Shown piece by piece: positions 35,296-48,257 of a DNA stretch of 64,000 bases. Numbering within the stretch: the first letter of the stretch is position 1; every line of letters starts with the position of its first letter. The DNA is from Sambucus nigra. Its lineage: Eukaryota > Streptophyta > Magnoliopsida > Dipsacales > Adoxaceae. The notes under the pieces were generated by a model. It was not told where the DNA came from. It made no database searches and worked only from the letters and a program-made list of their open reading frames with translations. The position numbers were made by a program, and so were the translations under genes. The stretch spans positions 787,018,384-787,082,383 of the forward strand of contig OX422207.1 of the NCBI GenBank assembly GCA_949130495.1, read 5' to 3'.

Positions 35296-38200
35296 TGTAA
35301 TACCCCTTAATTTTAGTGACTTTTAAAAATGGGTTATATTTTAAATTAATGGATTAATTGGATTTTACTATAAATTAATTCATTTGGGTTTTATCCGAAT
35401 TTTGGATATTAAAAAGAATGATTCTGAATATTACTTAAAGATATTTAGGTAATATATGAATGTGATGTTATTGATATTGCTGTGAGTTATTAATTCAGTA
35501 ATTTGAATTTTTAGTCGGACGGGGTATGGGACGTGTCGGGACTAATTTGTTAAATTAAAAAGGAAAATTATTTTTACAACAATCTTATAGTCGTTTCAAC
35601 TACGTCGTCGCATCCGAAAGGGTAGAAATAGTCAGAAAAGTCTATTTGGATGTTGGTTTTGGGTCTCGGGCCATTTGGAAATGAAAAGACAACCCAAAAG
35701 GGTATTTTGGTTATTTTCACAAGGGGGGTGAATAGTGATTTCGGATTTTGTGTTATTATAAGAATTTGGAGATTAGTGAAATCTTCTAAACAAAATTGAG
35801 AAGTCATCTTCCTAGAGAGAGTGAAAGGTTGCTTGGGAGAAGGAAAGCTTGCTTGGAAAGGAGGAGAACCAAAGGTCACCACCAGCAACCACCACCGAAA
35901 GTTGGCCGGAGAAAGGGAGAACCACATGTGTTATTCAACTCCAAATGATCAGATCTTCATTAGAGGCAAGTGTTTGATAATGGAAATTTAAGTTTGTATA
36001 TTGTCCATGTTAGGATAGTTATAAAAAAGATGATTTTCATGCTTGGAAGATGAAAGGATAGAGTTGTTAATGGATTTTCTGGAAACTAAAAATATATAGG
36101 AATCAAACTCATGTTGTAGGTAGTTAGTAATCCACGAAATAATCATAAATCTGTTGAAGAAATTATGAAAACCATTGATGTGTTCTGTAAGATATTATGT
36201 TGATAATTTTTTAGAAAAAAGAGGATATAAACATGTTTTTGATTCAATATCTTGATGATTCAAGGATGTTTAGAGTATTGGAAATCATTCATATTTGTTG
36301 TTATATCATGTAGTACGGATTATAAGTCATTTGGGATGTTACTATGAAGGTTTCAATGATAAAAAATGGCTAAACCCGTAGTTGCAGAAATGCAGAAATA
36401 CTGGGTTGTTACCTAGACGATCGATCGATCGACCCCCGCCTTCGATCGATCGACCTCTCCAGGATTGTTAAAGTTGTTTCTTTTTAAAGTTGGTTCTTAT
36501 CCCAAAACTTTGGTAGATCTTTGGTGATTGTTAATGGGATATTATGGGACTAAGGGAAGATCAGTAAGCCCTAGATAAGATTTGAATTGATTTGATTGGG
36601 ATTTAATTGATTGGAATTATGTTAGTTAAATTGGAAGAAATTTCTGTTGCTAGATTCATGTGTTGGATTCTAATTTGTATGCATGAGGATTAAGGATAGG
36701 TATAGTACGAGAGATTTAATATAATACCTGGGTAGCCTTAGGGTTACAATTTGAACATCAAGGTGTGAGTTTAGTCTCATTATTGATTGCGCAAGGACTG
36801 AGTGTAGTACAAGCGCTTAGTGGTATGGCTCCTGGATAGCGATGGGTGTTCGGATCACATTTGGTTGAAAGAGGGGATGAGGTTATCCCGGTTGCGTATT
36901 TGAAGTTGATGGACCTCCACGATCGACAAAGTTAAGTAGTAGTGTATAGGAGGGATTCCTTGTTTGGATTTCGCTTTGCGAGACGTTCCGCGAATGAACC
37001 TTAACCAGGTCGGGAGTGGAGAGATGTTATAGGATGCGAGGATGTTGGTTTTGTTGATAAGTTTTATAGTGTGAATGAAACACTATAGACTATGAGTCAG
37101 GTGATGATGGTATTCAATCCTAGTTAATAGAGGATGTGTTTATAAGAGATTTGAAATTATCGGTTTTAACCCTAATTAAAGGGAGAGTTTAATTCGTAGT
37201 AATTCGGGAGATATGATGTTATGGACCAGTAGGATGCTAGTGATTTCTTACTGAATTTATGTTGAGGAAAAACCTATTTGAACCTTGGGAAATGAGTGAG
37301 ACTCGAGGATAATTAAATTAAAGATGAAAAGTCATATTATTTTATACGTAGGATTTAAAGAGATATAATGCTACGCATGGGAATTATCTTAGGGTAATGT
37401 GAGTACCTTGTTGATCTTATATTATGGGTATGATAATGCATATTTGATTGATTGTTGATTTATGTGTATGATATACCTAGCTTACTTGCTATCGACGGGA
37501 GGTTTGCGCCTGAGGGCAGTCATATCTTGATGAATCCATGGGATCTTTGATTTGTCGCTCAAGAACATAGGTCTATGAAAGACTTGTCGCGGAGTTGATA
37601 AGTCCGCTGAATTTGGGAACGTAGGTGTGTGCATGACCCATGGATTTGAGAACTATGTTCGCCTCCAATTTGTATGTTGATATTTGTGGTTCGAGGAATC
37701 ATTACCGAACCTTTAGTCCCCTATTCGGCGACCAACAATATTAGGAAGTGATAACAAAGTAATGCATGCACCGCAGCTGTGACTCGGGGTGCCGTATTAT
37801 ATATGTATATATATAATAAATTAAATGAATTATATATAGTGGTTTGATTTATCTATTGTGTGATAATTGTAGATAACGATGAATAGAGAAAAAGAATTGA
37901 ATTAAGTTAATGAATATTATTCTGATAGATTTGAAAAGCTTAACTCATATTAATGAGAGAATGTATATGAATAATTATACTACGTATGATATGGGACATA
38001 CGGGGTTAGGATATGGGATGGGATCATATTATGGAAACTAGTTAGGAGGAACCATTAACTAGGAGGTTAATAGCAAACGTTAAGTGTGCACCCTATATGA
38101 GAGGTGAGAATATCAAGTGGGAGTTTGGTTACTAACATGTACATAATAAATGCTTTATTGCACTTGTTAAATACTTGTTATTTTCAAAATCATTTTCACA

Positions 38201-38744
38201 TCGGGCTCTGACCCGTTTCCATACAAATTCTCTTTTCTATTGTATCTTCTATATCAGGTATCCAGCAACAAGGACGCCAACGTTAGCGGATTATGGCGAG
38301 CTATGGAGCTATGGAGTATTGATTAGACGCCTATCTTCATTTGATTCACATTATTCTTTTGGTTAGGGAATTTCGCCCAAAGGAACTCAATTGTCTCTTT
38401 TCTATCTGAGTCATATACTCTTGTACTCGTGTCATTTTAATACATTTAATATTGTTGGGATTTCTGTATTGGATTATTATTTGGGAATGTGTATTCCAAT
38501 TGCATTTAAATTCGTTTGTGTTATTTGTTCGATTTTTTGTAGAATAATATGTGTAGTGTTATTCTTAAACTAAATGGGGTTTTGTTGTAATTAAAATTTG
38601 AAAAGTTTTTAACACCAGCTTAGTTGGGTATTGGGTGATTTGTAAATGTTTTTGACAGTGATGCTAAGAATGAGTCAACTGTATATTCTATTTTAATTTG
38701 TTATGGGGCTGACCACCCGGTATTTAATTAGGCGGGGTGTTACA
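35296..38744 (+). mobile_element. 5' LTR of element E
   Basis: 3449 bp, TGTAATACCCC to GGCGGGGTGTTACA. It carries a palindromic array CGATCGATCGATCGACC and TTCGATCGATCGACC at about 36419-36452. Relative to the 3' LTR it has a 25-bp extra segment near 35700. The 60-63-residue frames at 38175-38573 are LTR sequence, not genes. Confidence 0.93.
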
Positions 38745-40115
38745 GGTGGTATCAGAGCATAAGGTTCTAGTGTCCTTTAGGGTCTGTACGGCTTATTGTG
38801 TTTTCATCTTAGCGTTCTTTAATGTAGAGCCCCATGTTTAGGATTATTGATTTCTTTGGTAATATTCCGTATATATTAGTGAATCTTATTTGCGTTCGGA
38901 CGTGTTCGTAAAAGAAGTATGGTAGATGAGGGCCATTGGACGGATAGCAGAGATCGTACTTTGGAGGTTATGAAGTATGTTCGAGTATGATGACCGTAAT
39001 CGAGGTCACCCCTACTATGAAAAATTGAGCAGAGTCATCAATAGAAGTTCTTGAAATGCGGGAATTGTGTGTGTTACCTAACGAAGGCAATCTATTCAAA
39101 GGCTTGGGCATATAGTGGAGTGTGGTTACAGAAACTTTGGGGTAAATTTTTTTTTACTCATTGGAGCAAAGTTATGATAGTGGGTGTCAACAACCACCAC
39201 CCACGAATGAGGGTATGTTTTTTATTTAAGGAGTTATGAGGCGCATACTGATTTTTTTAGAGATTAATATTGTGTGGGAAAAAGGGTTAAGCCTATAGCA
39301 CTATTATTTACATAGACTCACCGACGGGTGTGGGATACCTATATTTTTCATGTCATCACGTGGGTTTGATTTTTATCATGAAATTACTTACTTTGGGCAT
39401 GTCCGAACATGATGTGACTATCACCGTGGATTAACTTGTGGTATACGAGAGCGTATGTTCTACTACTAGCCAGCATTTTGTCTTTAATAAGAGAGTAGAT
39501 GAGTAGATTTTATTTGAAATAGATAAAACCTGTAGAGAGGTTATAAACTATTGGCTAAGGACCTGAGGAGTTTCGATGATCGACTATTTTAGGTAGTAGC
39601 GTATCGGGGGGGTTCCTTGTTTGGATTTCGCTTGCGAGACACCCCACACATGAAACTAATAACCGTTGGGAGTCGAAATAAGTTAGGTCTTTAGGATAGG
39701 AGTTTAAAACCTTTGCGATAAATATTATAATGAAAGTTGTACGATAGGGTGTATGGGCGCCCTGGATGGTTGGATTGTAGTAGTTTTCATAATTATGAAA
39801 TAGTAAGTATTTTTTTAGATTACGGAACGTAGAGGTTGTGACTTCAGGATTTATTTGTTTAATAAGTGAGGACCATTTTTCCCAAAATTTGTCACGAGGA
39901 TTGTATAGGGAAGATTGTGTAAAGTTTAAATTCGATTCAGTTGAAACTATATGGTGAGACTTGGTGTAACATCAATGGGGATTTTTGATGATGTACCATA
40001 TGGGCGGTACGACATGGATTACTTGCGATGTGAGATTTATACTCGGAGTTGACCTTACCAGTATGGTTTATTTTTCCGAATTTTGGGACGATATTCTGTT
40101 ATAAGGGGGGAAGTA
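38745..40115 (+). other. Non-coding interior of element E
   Basis: It begins GG then the primer site TGGTATCAGAGC. The 3' end (about 40070-40115) reads CCGAATTTTGGGACGATATT and then AAGGGGGGAAGTA, the post-pol end and polypurine tract of chromovirus gypsy elements, so E derives from such an element by loss of gag-pol. About 39550-39675 resembles LTR positions 36890-37015 (TTCCTTGTTTGGATTTCGCT with a similar context), so part of the interior looks LTR-derived. No coding frame is credible. Confidence 0.8.
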
Positions 40116-43100
40116 TGTAATACCCCGTAATTTTAATGACTTTTAAAAATGGGTTATATTTTAAATTAATGGATTAATTGGATTTTACTATAAATTAATT
40201 CATTTGGGTTTTATCCGAATTTTGGATATTAAAAAGAATGATTTTGAATATTACTTAAAGATATTTAGGTAATATATGAATGTGATGTTATTGATATTGC
40301 TGTGAGTTGTTAATTCAGTAATTTGAATTTTTAGTCGGACGCAGTATGGGACGTGTCGGGACTAATTTGTTAAATTAAAAATGAAAATTATTTTTACATC
40401 AACCTTATAGTCGTTTCGACTGCGTCGTTGCATCCGGAAGGGTAGAAATAGTCAGAAAAGTCTATTAGGATGTTGGTTTTGGGTCTCGGGTCATTTGGAA
40501 ATGAAAAGACAACCCAAAAGGATGAATAGTGATTTTGGATTTTGTCTTATTATAAGTATTTGGAGATTAGTCTACGTAGGTTCATTTCATCTCTTCTACA
40601 CAAAATTGAGAAGTCATCTTCTTAGAGAGAGTGAAAGGTTGCTTGGGAGAAGAAAAGCTTGCTTGGAAAGGAGGAGAACCAAAGGTCACCACCACCAACC
40701 ACCACCGAAAGTTGGCCGGAGAAAGAGATAACCACCTGTGTTATTCAACTCCAAATGATCAGATCTTCATTAGAGGCAAGTGTTTGATAATGGCAATTTA
40801 AGTTTGTATATTGTCCATGTTAGGATAGTTATAAAAAAAGATGATTTTTATGTTTGGAAGGTGAAAGGATAGAGTTGTTAATGGATTTTCTGGAAACTAA
40901 AAATATATAGGAATCAAACTCATGTTGTAGGTAGTTAGTAATCCACGAAATAATCATAAATCTTTTGAAGAAATTATGAAAACCATTGATGTGTTCTTGA
41001 AGATATTATGTTGATAATTTTATGGAAAAAAGAGGATATAAACATGCTTTTGATTCAATCTCTTGATGATTCTAGGATGTTTAGAGTATTGGAAATCATT
41101 CATATATGTTTTTATATCATGTAGTAAGGATTATAAGTCATTTGGGATGTTAATATGAAGTTTTCAATGATAAAAAATGGCTAAACCCGTAGTTGCATAA
41201 ATGCAGAAATACTGGGCTGTTACCTGGGCGATCGATCGATCGACCCCCTGCCTTTGATCGATCAACCTCTCCAGGATTGTTAAATTTGTTTCTTTTTAAT
41301 GTTGGTTCTTATCCCAAAATTTTGGTAGATCTTTGGTGATTGTTAATGGGATATTATGGGACTTAGAGAAGATCAGTAAGCCCTAGATAATATTTGAATT
41401 GATTTGATTGGGATTTAATTGATTGGAATTATGTTAGTTAAACTAGAAGAAATTTTGGTTGTTAGATTCATGTGTGGGATTCTAATTTGTATGCATTAGG
41501 ATTAAGGATAGGTATAGTACGGGAGATTTAATATAATACCTAGGTAGGCTTAGGATTACAATTTTAACATCAAGGTGTGAGTTTAAGCTCATTATTGATT
41601 GCGCAAGGACTGAGTGTAGTACAAGCGCTTAGTGGTATGACTCCTGGATAGAGATGGGAGTTCAGACCACATTTGGTTAAAAGAGGGGATGAGGTTATCC
41701 CGGTTGCGTATTTGAAGTTGACGGACCTACATGATCGACAAAGTTAAGTAGTAGTGTATAGGAGGGATTCCTTGTTTGGATTTTGCTTTGCGAGATGTTC
41801 TGCGCATGAACCTTAACCACATCGGGAGTGGGGAGATGTTGGTTTTGTTGATAAGTCTTATAGTGTGAATGAAACACTATAGACTATGAGTCAGGTGATG
41901 ATGGTATTCAATCCTAGTTAATAGAGGATGTGTTTATAAGAGATTTGAAACTATCGGTTTTAACCCTAATTAAAGGGAGAGTTTAATTCGTAGTAATTCG
42001 GGAGATATGATGTTATGGACCAGTAGGATTCTAGTGATTTCTTACTGAATTTATGTTGAGGAAAAACCTATTTGAACCTTGGGAAATGAGTGAGACTCGG
42101 GGATAATTAAATTAAAGATGAAAAGTCATATTATTTTATACGTAGGATTTAAAGAGATATAATGCTACATATGGGAATTATCTTAGGGTAATGTGAGTAC
42201 CTTGTTGATATTATATTATGGGTATGATAATGCCTATTTGATTGATTGTTGATTTATGTGTATGACATACCTAGCTTACTTGTTATCGACGGGAGGTTTG
42301 CGCGTGAGGGCAGTCATATCCTGATGAATCCATGGGATCTTTGATTTGTCGCTCAAGAACATAGGTCTATGAAAGACTTATCGCGGAGTTGATAAGTCCG
42401 CTGACTTTGGGAACGTAGGTATGTGCATGACCCATGGATATGAGAACTATGTTCGCCTCCAATTTGTATGTTGATGTTTGTGGTTCGGGGAATCATTACC
42501 GAACCTTTAGTCCCCTATTCGGCGACCAACAATATTAGGAAGTGATAACAGAGTAATGCATGCACCGCAGCTGTGACTCGGGGTACCGTATTATATATGT
42601 ATATATATAATAAATTAAATGAATGTATATAGAGTTGTTTGATTAATCTACTGTGTGATAATTGTAGATAACGGTGAATAGAGAAAAAGAATTGAATTAA
42701 GTTAATGAATATTATTCTGATAGATTTGAAAAGCTTAACTCATATTAATGAGAGAATGTATATGAATAATTATACTACGTATGATATGGGACATACGGGG
42801 TTAGGATATGGGATGGGATCATATTATGGAAACTAGTTAGGAGGAACCATTAACTAGGAGGTTAATTGGAAACGTTAAGTGTGCACCCTAAATGAGAGGT
42901 GAGAATATCAAGTGGGAGTTTGGTTACTAACATGTACATAATAAATGCTTTATTGCACTTGTTAAATACTTGTTTCTTTCAAAATCATTTTCACATCGGG
43001 CTCTGACCCGTTTCCATGCATATTATCTTTCTTATTGTATCTTCTATATCAGGTATCCAACAACATGGATGCCAACGTTAGCGGATTATGGCGAGCTATG

Positions 43101-43541
43101 GAGCTATGGAGTATTGATTAGATGCCTATCTTCATTTGATTCACAGTATTCTTTTGGTTAGGGAATTTCGCCCAAAGGAACTCAATTGTCTCTTTTCTAT
43201 TTGAGTCATATACTCTTGTACTCGTGTCATTTTAATACATTTAATATTGTTGGGATTTCTATATTGGATTATTATTTGGGAATGTGTATTCCAATGGCAT
43301 TTAAATTCGTTTGTGTTATCTGTTCAGTTATTTGTAGAATAATATGTGTAGTGTTATTCTTAAACTAAAAATGGGTTTTTGTTATAGTTAAAATTTGAAA
43401 AGTTTTTAACACCAACTTAATTGGGTATTGGGTGATTTGTAAATGTTTTCGACAGTGATGCTAAGAATGAGGCAACTGTATATTCTGTTTTAATTTGGTA
43501 TAGGACTGGCCACCCAGTATTTAATTAGGCAGGGTGTTACG
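40116..43541 (+). mobile_element. 3' LTR of element E
   Basis: 3426 bp, nearly identical to the 5' LTR. The terminal A is G here (GTGTTACG). The CGATCGATCGATCGACC array recurs at about 41228-41270, with the second half partly decayed (TTTGATCGATCAACC). Confidence 0.93.
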
Positions 43542-43546
43542 CCTAA

Positions 43547-45003
43547 GTTACGACTACACTTGCGAGGCAAGCACAACGGTAAGTCGGGTATCGGAAATCC
43601 ATAGGGACGAGATGCTAGAATTTATAGGATCTAATACTCTTAAATAAAAGTGTAAAAGGTGATTACAAACTAAAAAGGAAAACATGCATAAAAGGGAAAT
43701 ATTAATCTAGGCAAGTGTATTTAAACTAGATTAAGAAAGCAAGTAAAACCTATAGGTTGCGTCAAATATCCCTCACCCGAGTTAATTTGTATAAAATTAA
43801 TACATGGGTCGACGAGTTATTTAGAATGCGTCTCGTTTCAACAGTTAATTGAACCAATGGTTTTCATTCCCCTAAATCCGCATAAAAGCCAATTAAGATT
43901 TTGGCGTCAACAAATATCCCGAAAATTGTGCACGTAAGGTCATAATCACGGGACATACATGATATGCCCCGTCAAATCTCCTAGGTGCAATAACTAGGAT
44001 AACACACCCAAAATAGACCCATAAACACCATCACCAAAGCCAAGCAACGCGTCAACCCGACTGAGTTCAATTTAAACACATCCTAATTTAAATTACCTAG
44101 AAAGCATTTTTAAATAAACACGATAAATCTACAGTAGAAAGCAAGTAAAGAAAGGATGTAAAGGAATCATGTAAACCTAATTAACAAACCTTGTAAATTA
44201 ACTAGAAAGCAAGAAAAAAGGAAATACAACTTATATTAATTGGTAGGGAATATGAATAGTGCACACTTACAACCCAAATGAGTGTCAAACCAAGAGAGGA
44301 AAAAGAATGAGCTCTCAACCTCCAAACCCTAACCTAAAGTATCTTCTAAAATCTAATATATGAATTTATATCTGAAATAGAAACCAAAATTGGTTTATAT
44401 AGTAAGTTGGGAAAGAAATAAAGGGAAAAGAAAAGAAAAGAAAAGAAAAGAAAAGAGGCAACAAATATCTGCAATACGCGATCGACCGGTCGCAGGGGCG
44501 CAGTCAACTGCGTCTTCATGTAAAAGTGCATTGTCTCCTTTCCAAGGCAAAACTTGAAACCGCGATCGATCGGTCCTCAAATCGCAATCGATAGGTACTT
44601 TGTTTTCTACAATCCTTTGGTCCATGAAGAGGGTGAAAGGTCCATTAACGAAAATGGCCATAACTTCTTCCTTCGAACTCCAAATGACGCACCGTTTGCA
44701 TCCACGCGATGCTAACTCAATGAACTACGTATCCGTGGAATTTCCATCAGCTGGAGAAGAAATGTGAATTGACTAAAATTCCCTTAAAGTAGTGTCCGTC
44801 GATGGAACTTCTTCAAAATGCAACGGATTCTCACTTTTAGCGTTCCAATACCTATAAAAGCACAATTAACCCCTGCAAAATATGTATATATCCAAATCCA
44901 AGGTGGTGTCATTAATGAGTATAAATATAGGCATTACGGACCGTAAAAGCGCTAGAATGCATCAAGATAACGGGTAAAAATATGCAATATTTGATACGAA
45001 TCA
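43547..45003 (-). mobile_element. 5' LTR of element D, part 2
   Basis: Resumes the D LTR after E and the CCTAA duplication, homologous to 30399-31833. It carries more AAAAG units (about 44425-44456) than the 3' LTR and an extra CAATCGATAGG segment in its GATCGATC array (44478-44598). TATA-like ACTATATAAACCAA is at about 44391-44405 on the minus strand. Confidence 0.9.
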
Positions 45004-45110
45004 ACTACTTGCTAACGAAGGTTAGTATCATAATTAAGAGTTAAATCCATATCAATTTCACCACTCCGGTTCACAAAGGTACCAAAATTAAGGGGATAAA
45101 TATACAATAT

Positions 45111-45452
45111 TTGTGCAGGATCATAGTTACCCAGATTATGAGTAAGGGTTATGCTGCACAAGTGGTTGATCTCGAGGGCTCTTCTATGGGTGATTTTCAA
45201 TGTGGAAAAATTTTGGGATTTTATCAGGTTAACTTTGAAGCACACTATATAGTTGACTCACTTAAGTCCGCGCTATATTGGAGCCTCAATGAATTTGGAA
45301 AGATAGACAAAATTGAGTCCCTCCTTCAATTCATCATTGCCTCTTCAAGTACATCATCTTTATCAACAAAGATCAATGAAAAACAGGTAGAAAAACAATG
45401 CACTCAACACCTAGAATTTCATTTCATTTCATATTTGAATGGTGTATGTTGA
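45111..45452 (+). CDS. Unrecognised 113-residue ORF
   Basis: Open from 45111 and preceded by TTTGTGCAG, a possible splice acceptor. The protein shows ordinary composition: QVVDLEGSSMGDFQCGK, a middle FYQVNFEAHYIVDSLKSA, then a Ser-rich end (IIASSSTSSLST). I recognise no domain. It lies between element D and the copia LTR and may be an exon fragment of a host gene or a captured piece. Its last bases overlap the predicted LTR start. Confidence 0.35.
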   Translation: MCRIIVTQIMSKGYAAQVVDLEGSSMGDFQCGKILGFYQVNFEAHYIVDSLKSALYWSLNEFGKIDKIESLLQFIIASSSTSSLSTKINEKQVEKQCTQHLEFHFISYLNGVC

Positions 45453-47130
45453 ATTGGCATAAAATGAATTTTCTACAATTTTTAGGAATTTTAAAACAAT
45501 TAAAATCTATTTTTAAAATAATTAAAATAGGATTTTAAATTGTTTGGGGTTAAAATTCATATTCTATGAGTTCCAAAAAGATGGCTTGGGTAGAATATAA
45601 AATCGGCAAAAACTATTGTGGATAAATTTATATTTCCAAATCTTTAAAAACCCACATTTTTTAACTGATTAAAGCTTTACACGTGTGTGCAATGGATTAG
45701 CTCAATCTGTGTTTGTTTCCTCTCATATTCCAACGTATCTCTTTTGACCATTAAATCAAAACTTATCAATGATCTGCATGTTATCTTGAGAGATCCAAGT
45801 GTGTTCCAATTAAGCCATTCATAATAGAGTACATATCGGTCATTTAATAGCCATACGATTTAAAATCTAACCGTTGTTTTAATCTTGGCCATCCATTTGC
45901 CTTTGATCTTCCATGCCCATCTAAGCCAAGTATAAATAGATGTGTTTGAGTCCACATTTAAAGACTTTTGGCATTTCGTCAATTGAGAGAAAAAAGGTAG
46001 AAGAGAGAGAAGAGAGATAATAAAAAGAGAGAAAAAAAATCGTTCAAAAACTCGGTGAAATTTTTCAAAAAATATTTGAGAGTTAAGGTTTCTGTAATTC
46101 CTCATAGTTTCAATCTCTCTCTTAGAAACATCACAGTTTAAGATCTCGTTTGTTTTTAGAAACTTAAAGATCTAAACCAGTGATATATCAATGCCTAGAT
46201 TCGTAGGTTATTTTGATTTCTTAGTTGAGAGATCATTTTCGCTTGTTGGATATTGTTTGTAAACTGTTTTAAAATCATTTTTATCCAACATCTCTCATTT
46301 TTTGCAAAAATGAAACCATGACTTCCATGTTTCAGATCTAAGACGATTTTTCACTTCGAAAAATTGTGTTGATAAATAAGTTGGAAGGATTTAAGTTTTA
46401 AAAATCCTCAAGGCATTCAGATCTTGAAATTTTTGTTCAAAAAGAACAAGTCTAATTTTAGAAGTGTAAAAATGATCTCATATCTTGATTTGTTTTAATT
46501 TGTAGGATCCGTCTGTAATTAAGTGTGTGTGAGTAAACGCATGGCATTTTAGGAACTTCACGATCACCCAAAAACACTAAAGTGTGTTGTTGGTATAGAG
46601 ATTTTGACTATTGAGTCGACCTTGTGTTGAACAGAGAAATTGACCAGAGCACGGAACAAAGAAAGGATAAATTCAGTACCTTAAAGATGTCAGAAAGAAT
46701 ACCGTGAAAGAGTGGGATCTCATTAGGTATATTTTGGGACTTGGAATAGGAACTCTTTTTATGATTTGTTCTATGCTTGTGACCTAAAATAATTTTTTAG
46801 TGTATTTTGATTTTGTGGTATAGAGACCACCGTAGATGTTTTCCCAGTTGGGTGGGGTTTTACCACATAAAAAGTTACTGGCTCTTGTGCGTGCTTTTTA
46901 ATTCTCCAATACTACATTCTGCTACTTAGACTTAGGTTTATTTTAAACCTTATTTCCAAGAGACTTGAATAATTTGTTCTTCAAATTGTTTTAACATATC
47001 TTGTGTTCTTGTATAGTTTTTTTATAAGAGTTTCTTCAAAAAGTAATTTGGAAACTCATTAACTTTTGTTAAAATAACATAGTGAGGTTTTTCAAACTTT
47101 TTTCCAGAGCTGAGTATACAAAATTTATGA
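45447..47130 (+). mobile_element. 5' LTR and leader of a copia element
   Basis: A TGTTGAATTGGC start at 45447 is likely but not proven. A strong TATA box, TATAAATAGA, is at 45931-45940, followed by a GAGAGAAGAGAG purine-rich leader. About 46840-46880 has GTTTTCCCAGTTGGGTGGGG and TTTTACCACAT, a hallmark of copia LTRs near the RNA end. The exact end and primer site were not resolved. Confidence 0.6.
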
Positions 47131-47172
47131 TCCTGTACTTTGAAATTGTTATAAGAATCTTTTATGGACGAA

Positions 47173-48257
47173 AAGTTTGAGCATTTCACCTCCCCTCTTT
47201 GATGGAACCAATATTCCTTACTAGAAAGTAAGGATGGTTGCCTTTATCCAAGGGACATTGGGAGATGATGTCCGAGAAGCAATTGAAAATGGATATTCAC
47301 ATCCAAATAAACCTGTTGTAGAGGGTAGTATTGAAAGGATTAAAAAAAATCCTAAATGGGTTTACTAAAGAATAAAAACTTGCCTCCTTAAGTAATAATA
47401 AAGGGAAAAATTCTATCTTTATGTATGTTAATTATCACGAATTCAAACGCATATCTATTTACTCTACATCTAAGGAATCCTGGGATACGTTAGTCACTGC
47501 CCACGAAGGTGATGAGCGTGTTAAGGCAGCCAAAATACATATGTTAATACAACAGTATAACACCCTGCTTATGCATGAGAGTGAGACTTTTAATGAATTC
47601 TCTATTAGGTTGACCGACATTACTACAAAACTGCATGAAAATGGAATCATGTATAATAGGAAAGAAATAGTGTAAAAAATTCTAAGGTCACTTCCCCCTA
47701 AGTTTGATAACAAAAGGTATACAATTGAGGAGATAGATGATCCATTTCTGACCCCTGAACTCCTGAGTAGAAAACTTAGGACTGTAAAAATGGAACTTGA
47801 GTTTAAGAAGCATCTTTCTAATAATCGGAAAAGATAGTCCTGTTCTAATGTAGTTTTTTAGTCTAAAATGACCTCACCTCAGTTAGTCCTGCCAAATATA
47901 GACTTTGACTCTGATGAAGACTGTGATTTAGAGAGTTGGGATAACCAGATACCCTTTATGTCAAAATATTTTAAGCAAATTTTAAATTTTCGAAACACTA
48001 TTGCATATAAACAAGGGAAGTTTGGATATTAAAATAACTCTAATAACATGCCTCATGAGAGAAACCATGATAATCAAAACACTGAGAACAATAACAGACC
48101 TGAAAAAGACTTTCGAAATACTCAATGCTTTAGATGTGGTAAAAAGGGTCACATAGCTTCTAATTGTAGGGTTAAATTGACTTTGAAGAAGATGAGCCTG
48201 AATCTTCCAATTCTTTTGATCTTGAATGTCTTTCTTTGCAAAAATTATCTATTCTAA
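47173..48257 (+). pseudogene. gag of the copia element
   Basis: Gag blocks appear in order across frames: a start related to FDG-NY-WK, then STSKESWDTLVTAHEGDERVKAA (in two stretches at about 47465-47530), FNEFSIRLTDITTKLHENG, and LRSLPPKFDNK after a stop. The zinc knuckle CFRCGKKGHIASNC (CX2CX4HX4C, complete) is at 48126-48167. Gag forms the particle and binds RNA. Stops at about 47673, 47836 and 48031 break the frame. Confidence 0.85.

Larger units (their letters stand above)
35296..43541 (+). mobile_element. Element E, giant-LTR non-autonomous retrotransposon
   Basis: 8246 bp. It has two LTRs of about 3.4 kb around a 1371-bp interior, a Met-tRNA PBS at 38747-38758 and a polypurine tract at 40100-40115. 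Target duplications are CATAA (35291-35295) and CCTAA (43542-43546); the second matches the undisturbed sequence in the other D LTR, so one base of the left copy has since changed. The LTRs differ by only a few per cent by eye, less than the D LTRs do, consistent with later insertion. Confidence 0.93.
30319..45003 (-). mobile_element. Element D, LTR retrotransposon hosting nested element E
   Basis: Both LTRs, an Asp-tRNA-like PBS, a polypurine tract and a perfect 5-bp target duplication ACTAC (30314-30318 and 45004-45008) define it. With E and its target duplication removed it would be about 6.4 kb: LTRs of about 1.5 kb and an interior of 3.4 kb that lacks any gag, protease, RT or integrase motif. 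It is therefore a non-autonomous (LARD-like) element. Confidence 0.9.

Noticed and set aside
38175..38366. 63-residue frame with RYPATRTPTLADYGELWS, repeated at 42970-43161 and partly at 29460-29500
   Set aside because: It lies at the same place inside LTRs of E and F. Conservation reflects LTR descent; there is no sign of translation.
30314..45008. Possibility that 30319-31833 and 43547-45003 are a simple segmental duplication
   Set aside because: The ACTAC target duplication, adjacent PBS and polypurine tract, and TG...CA ends show they are an LTR pair.
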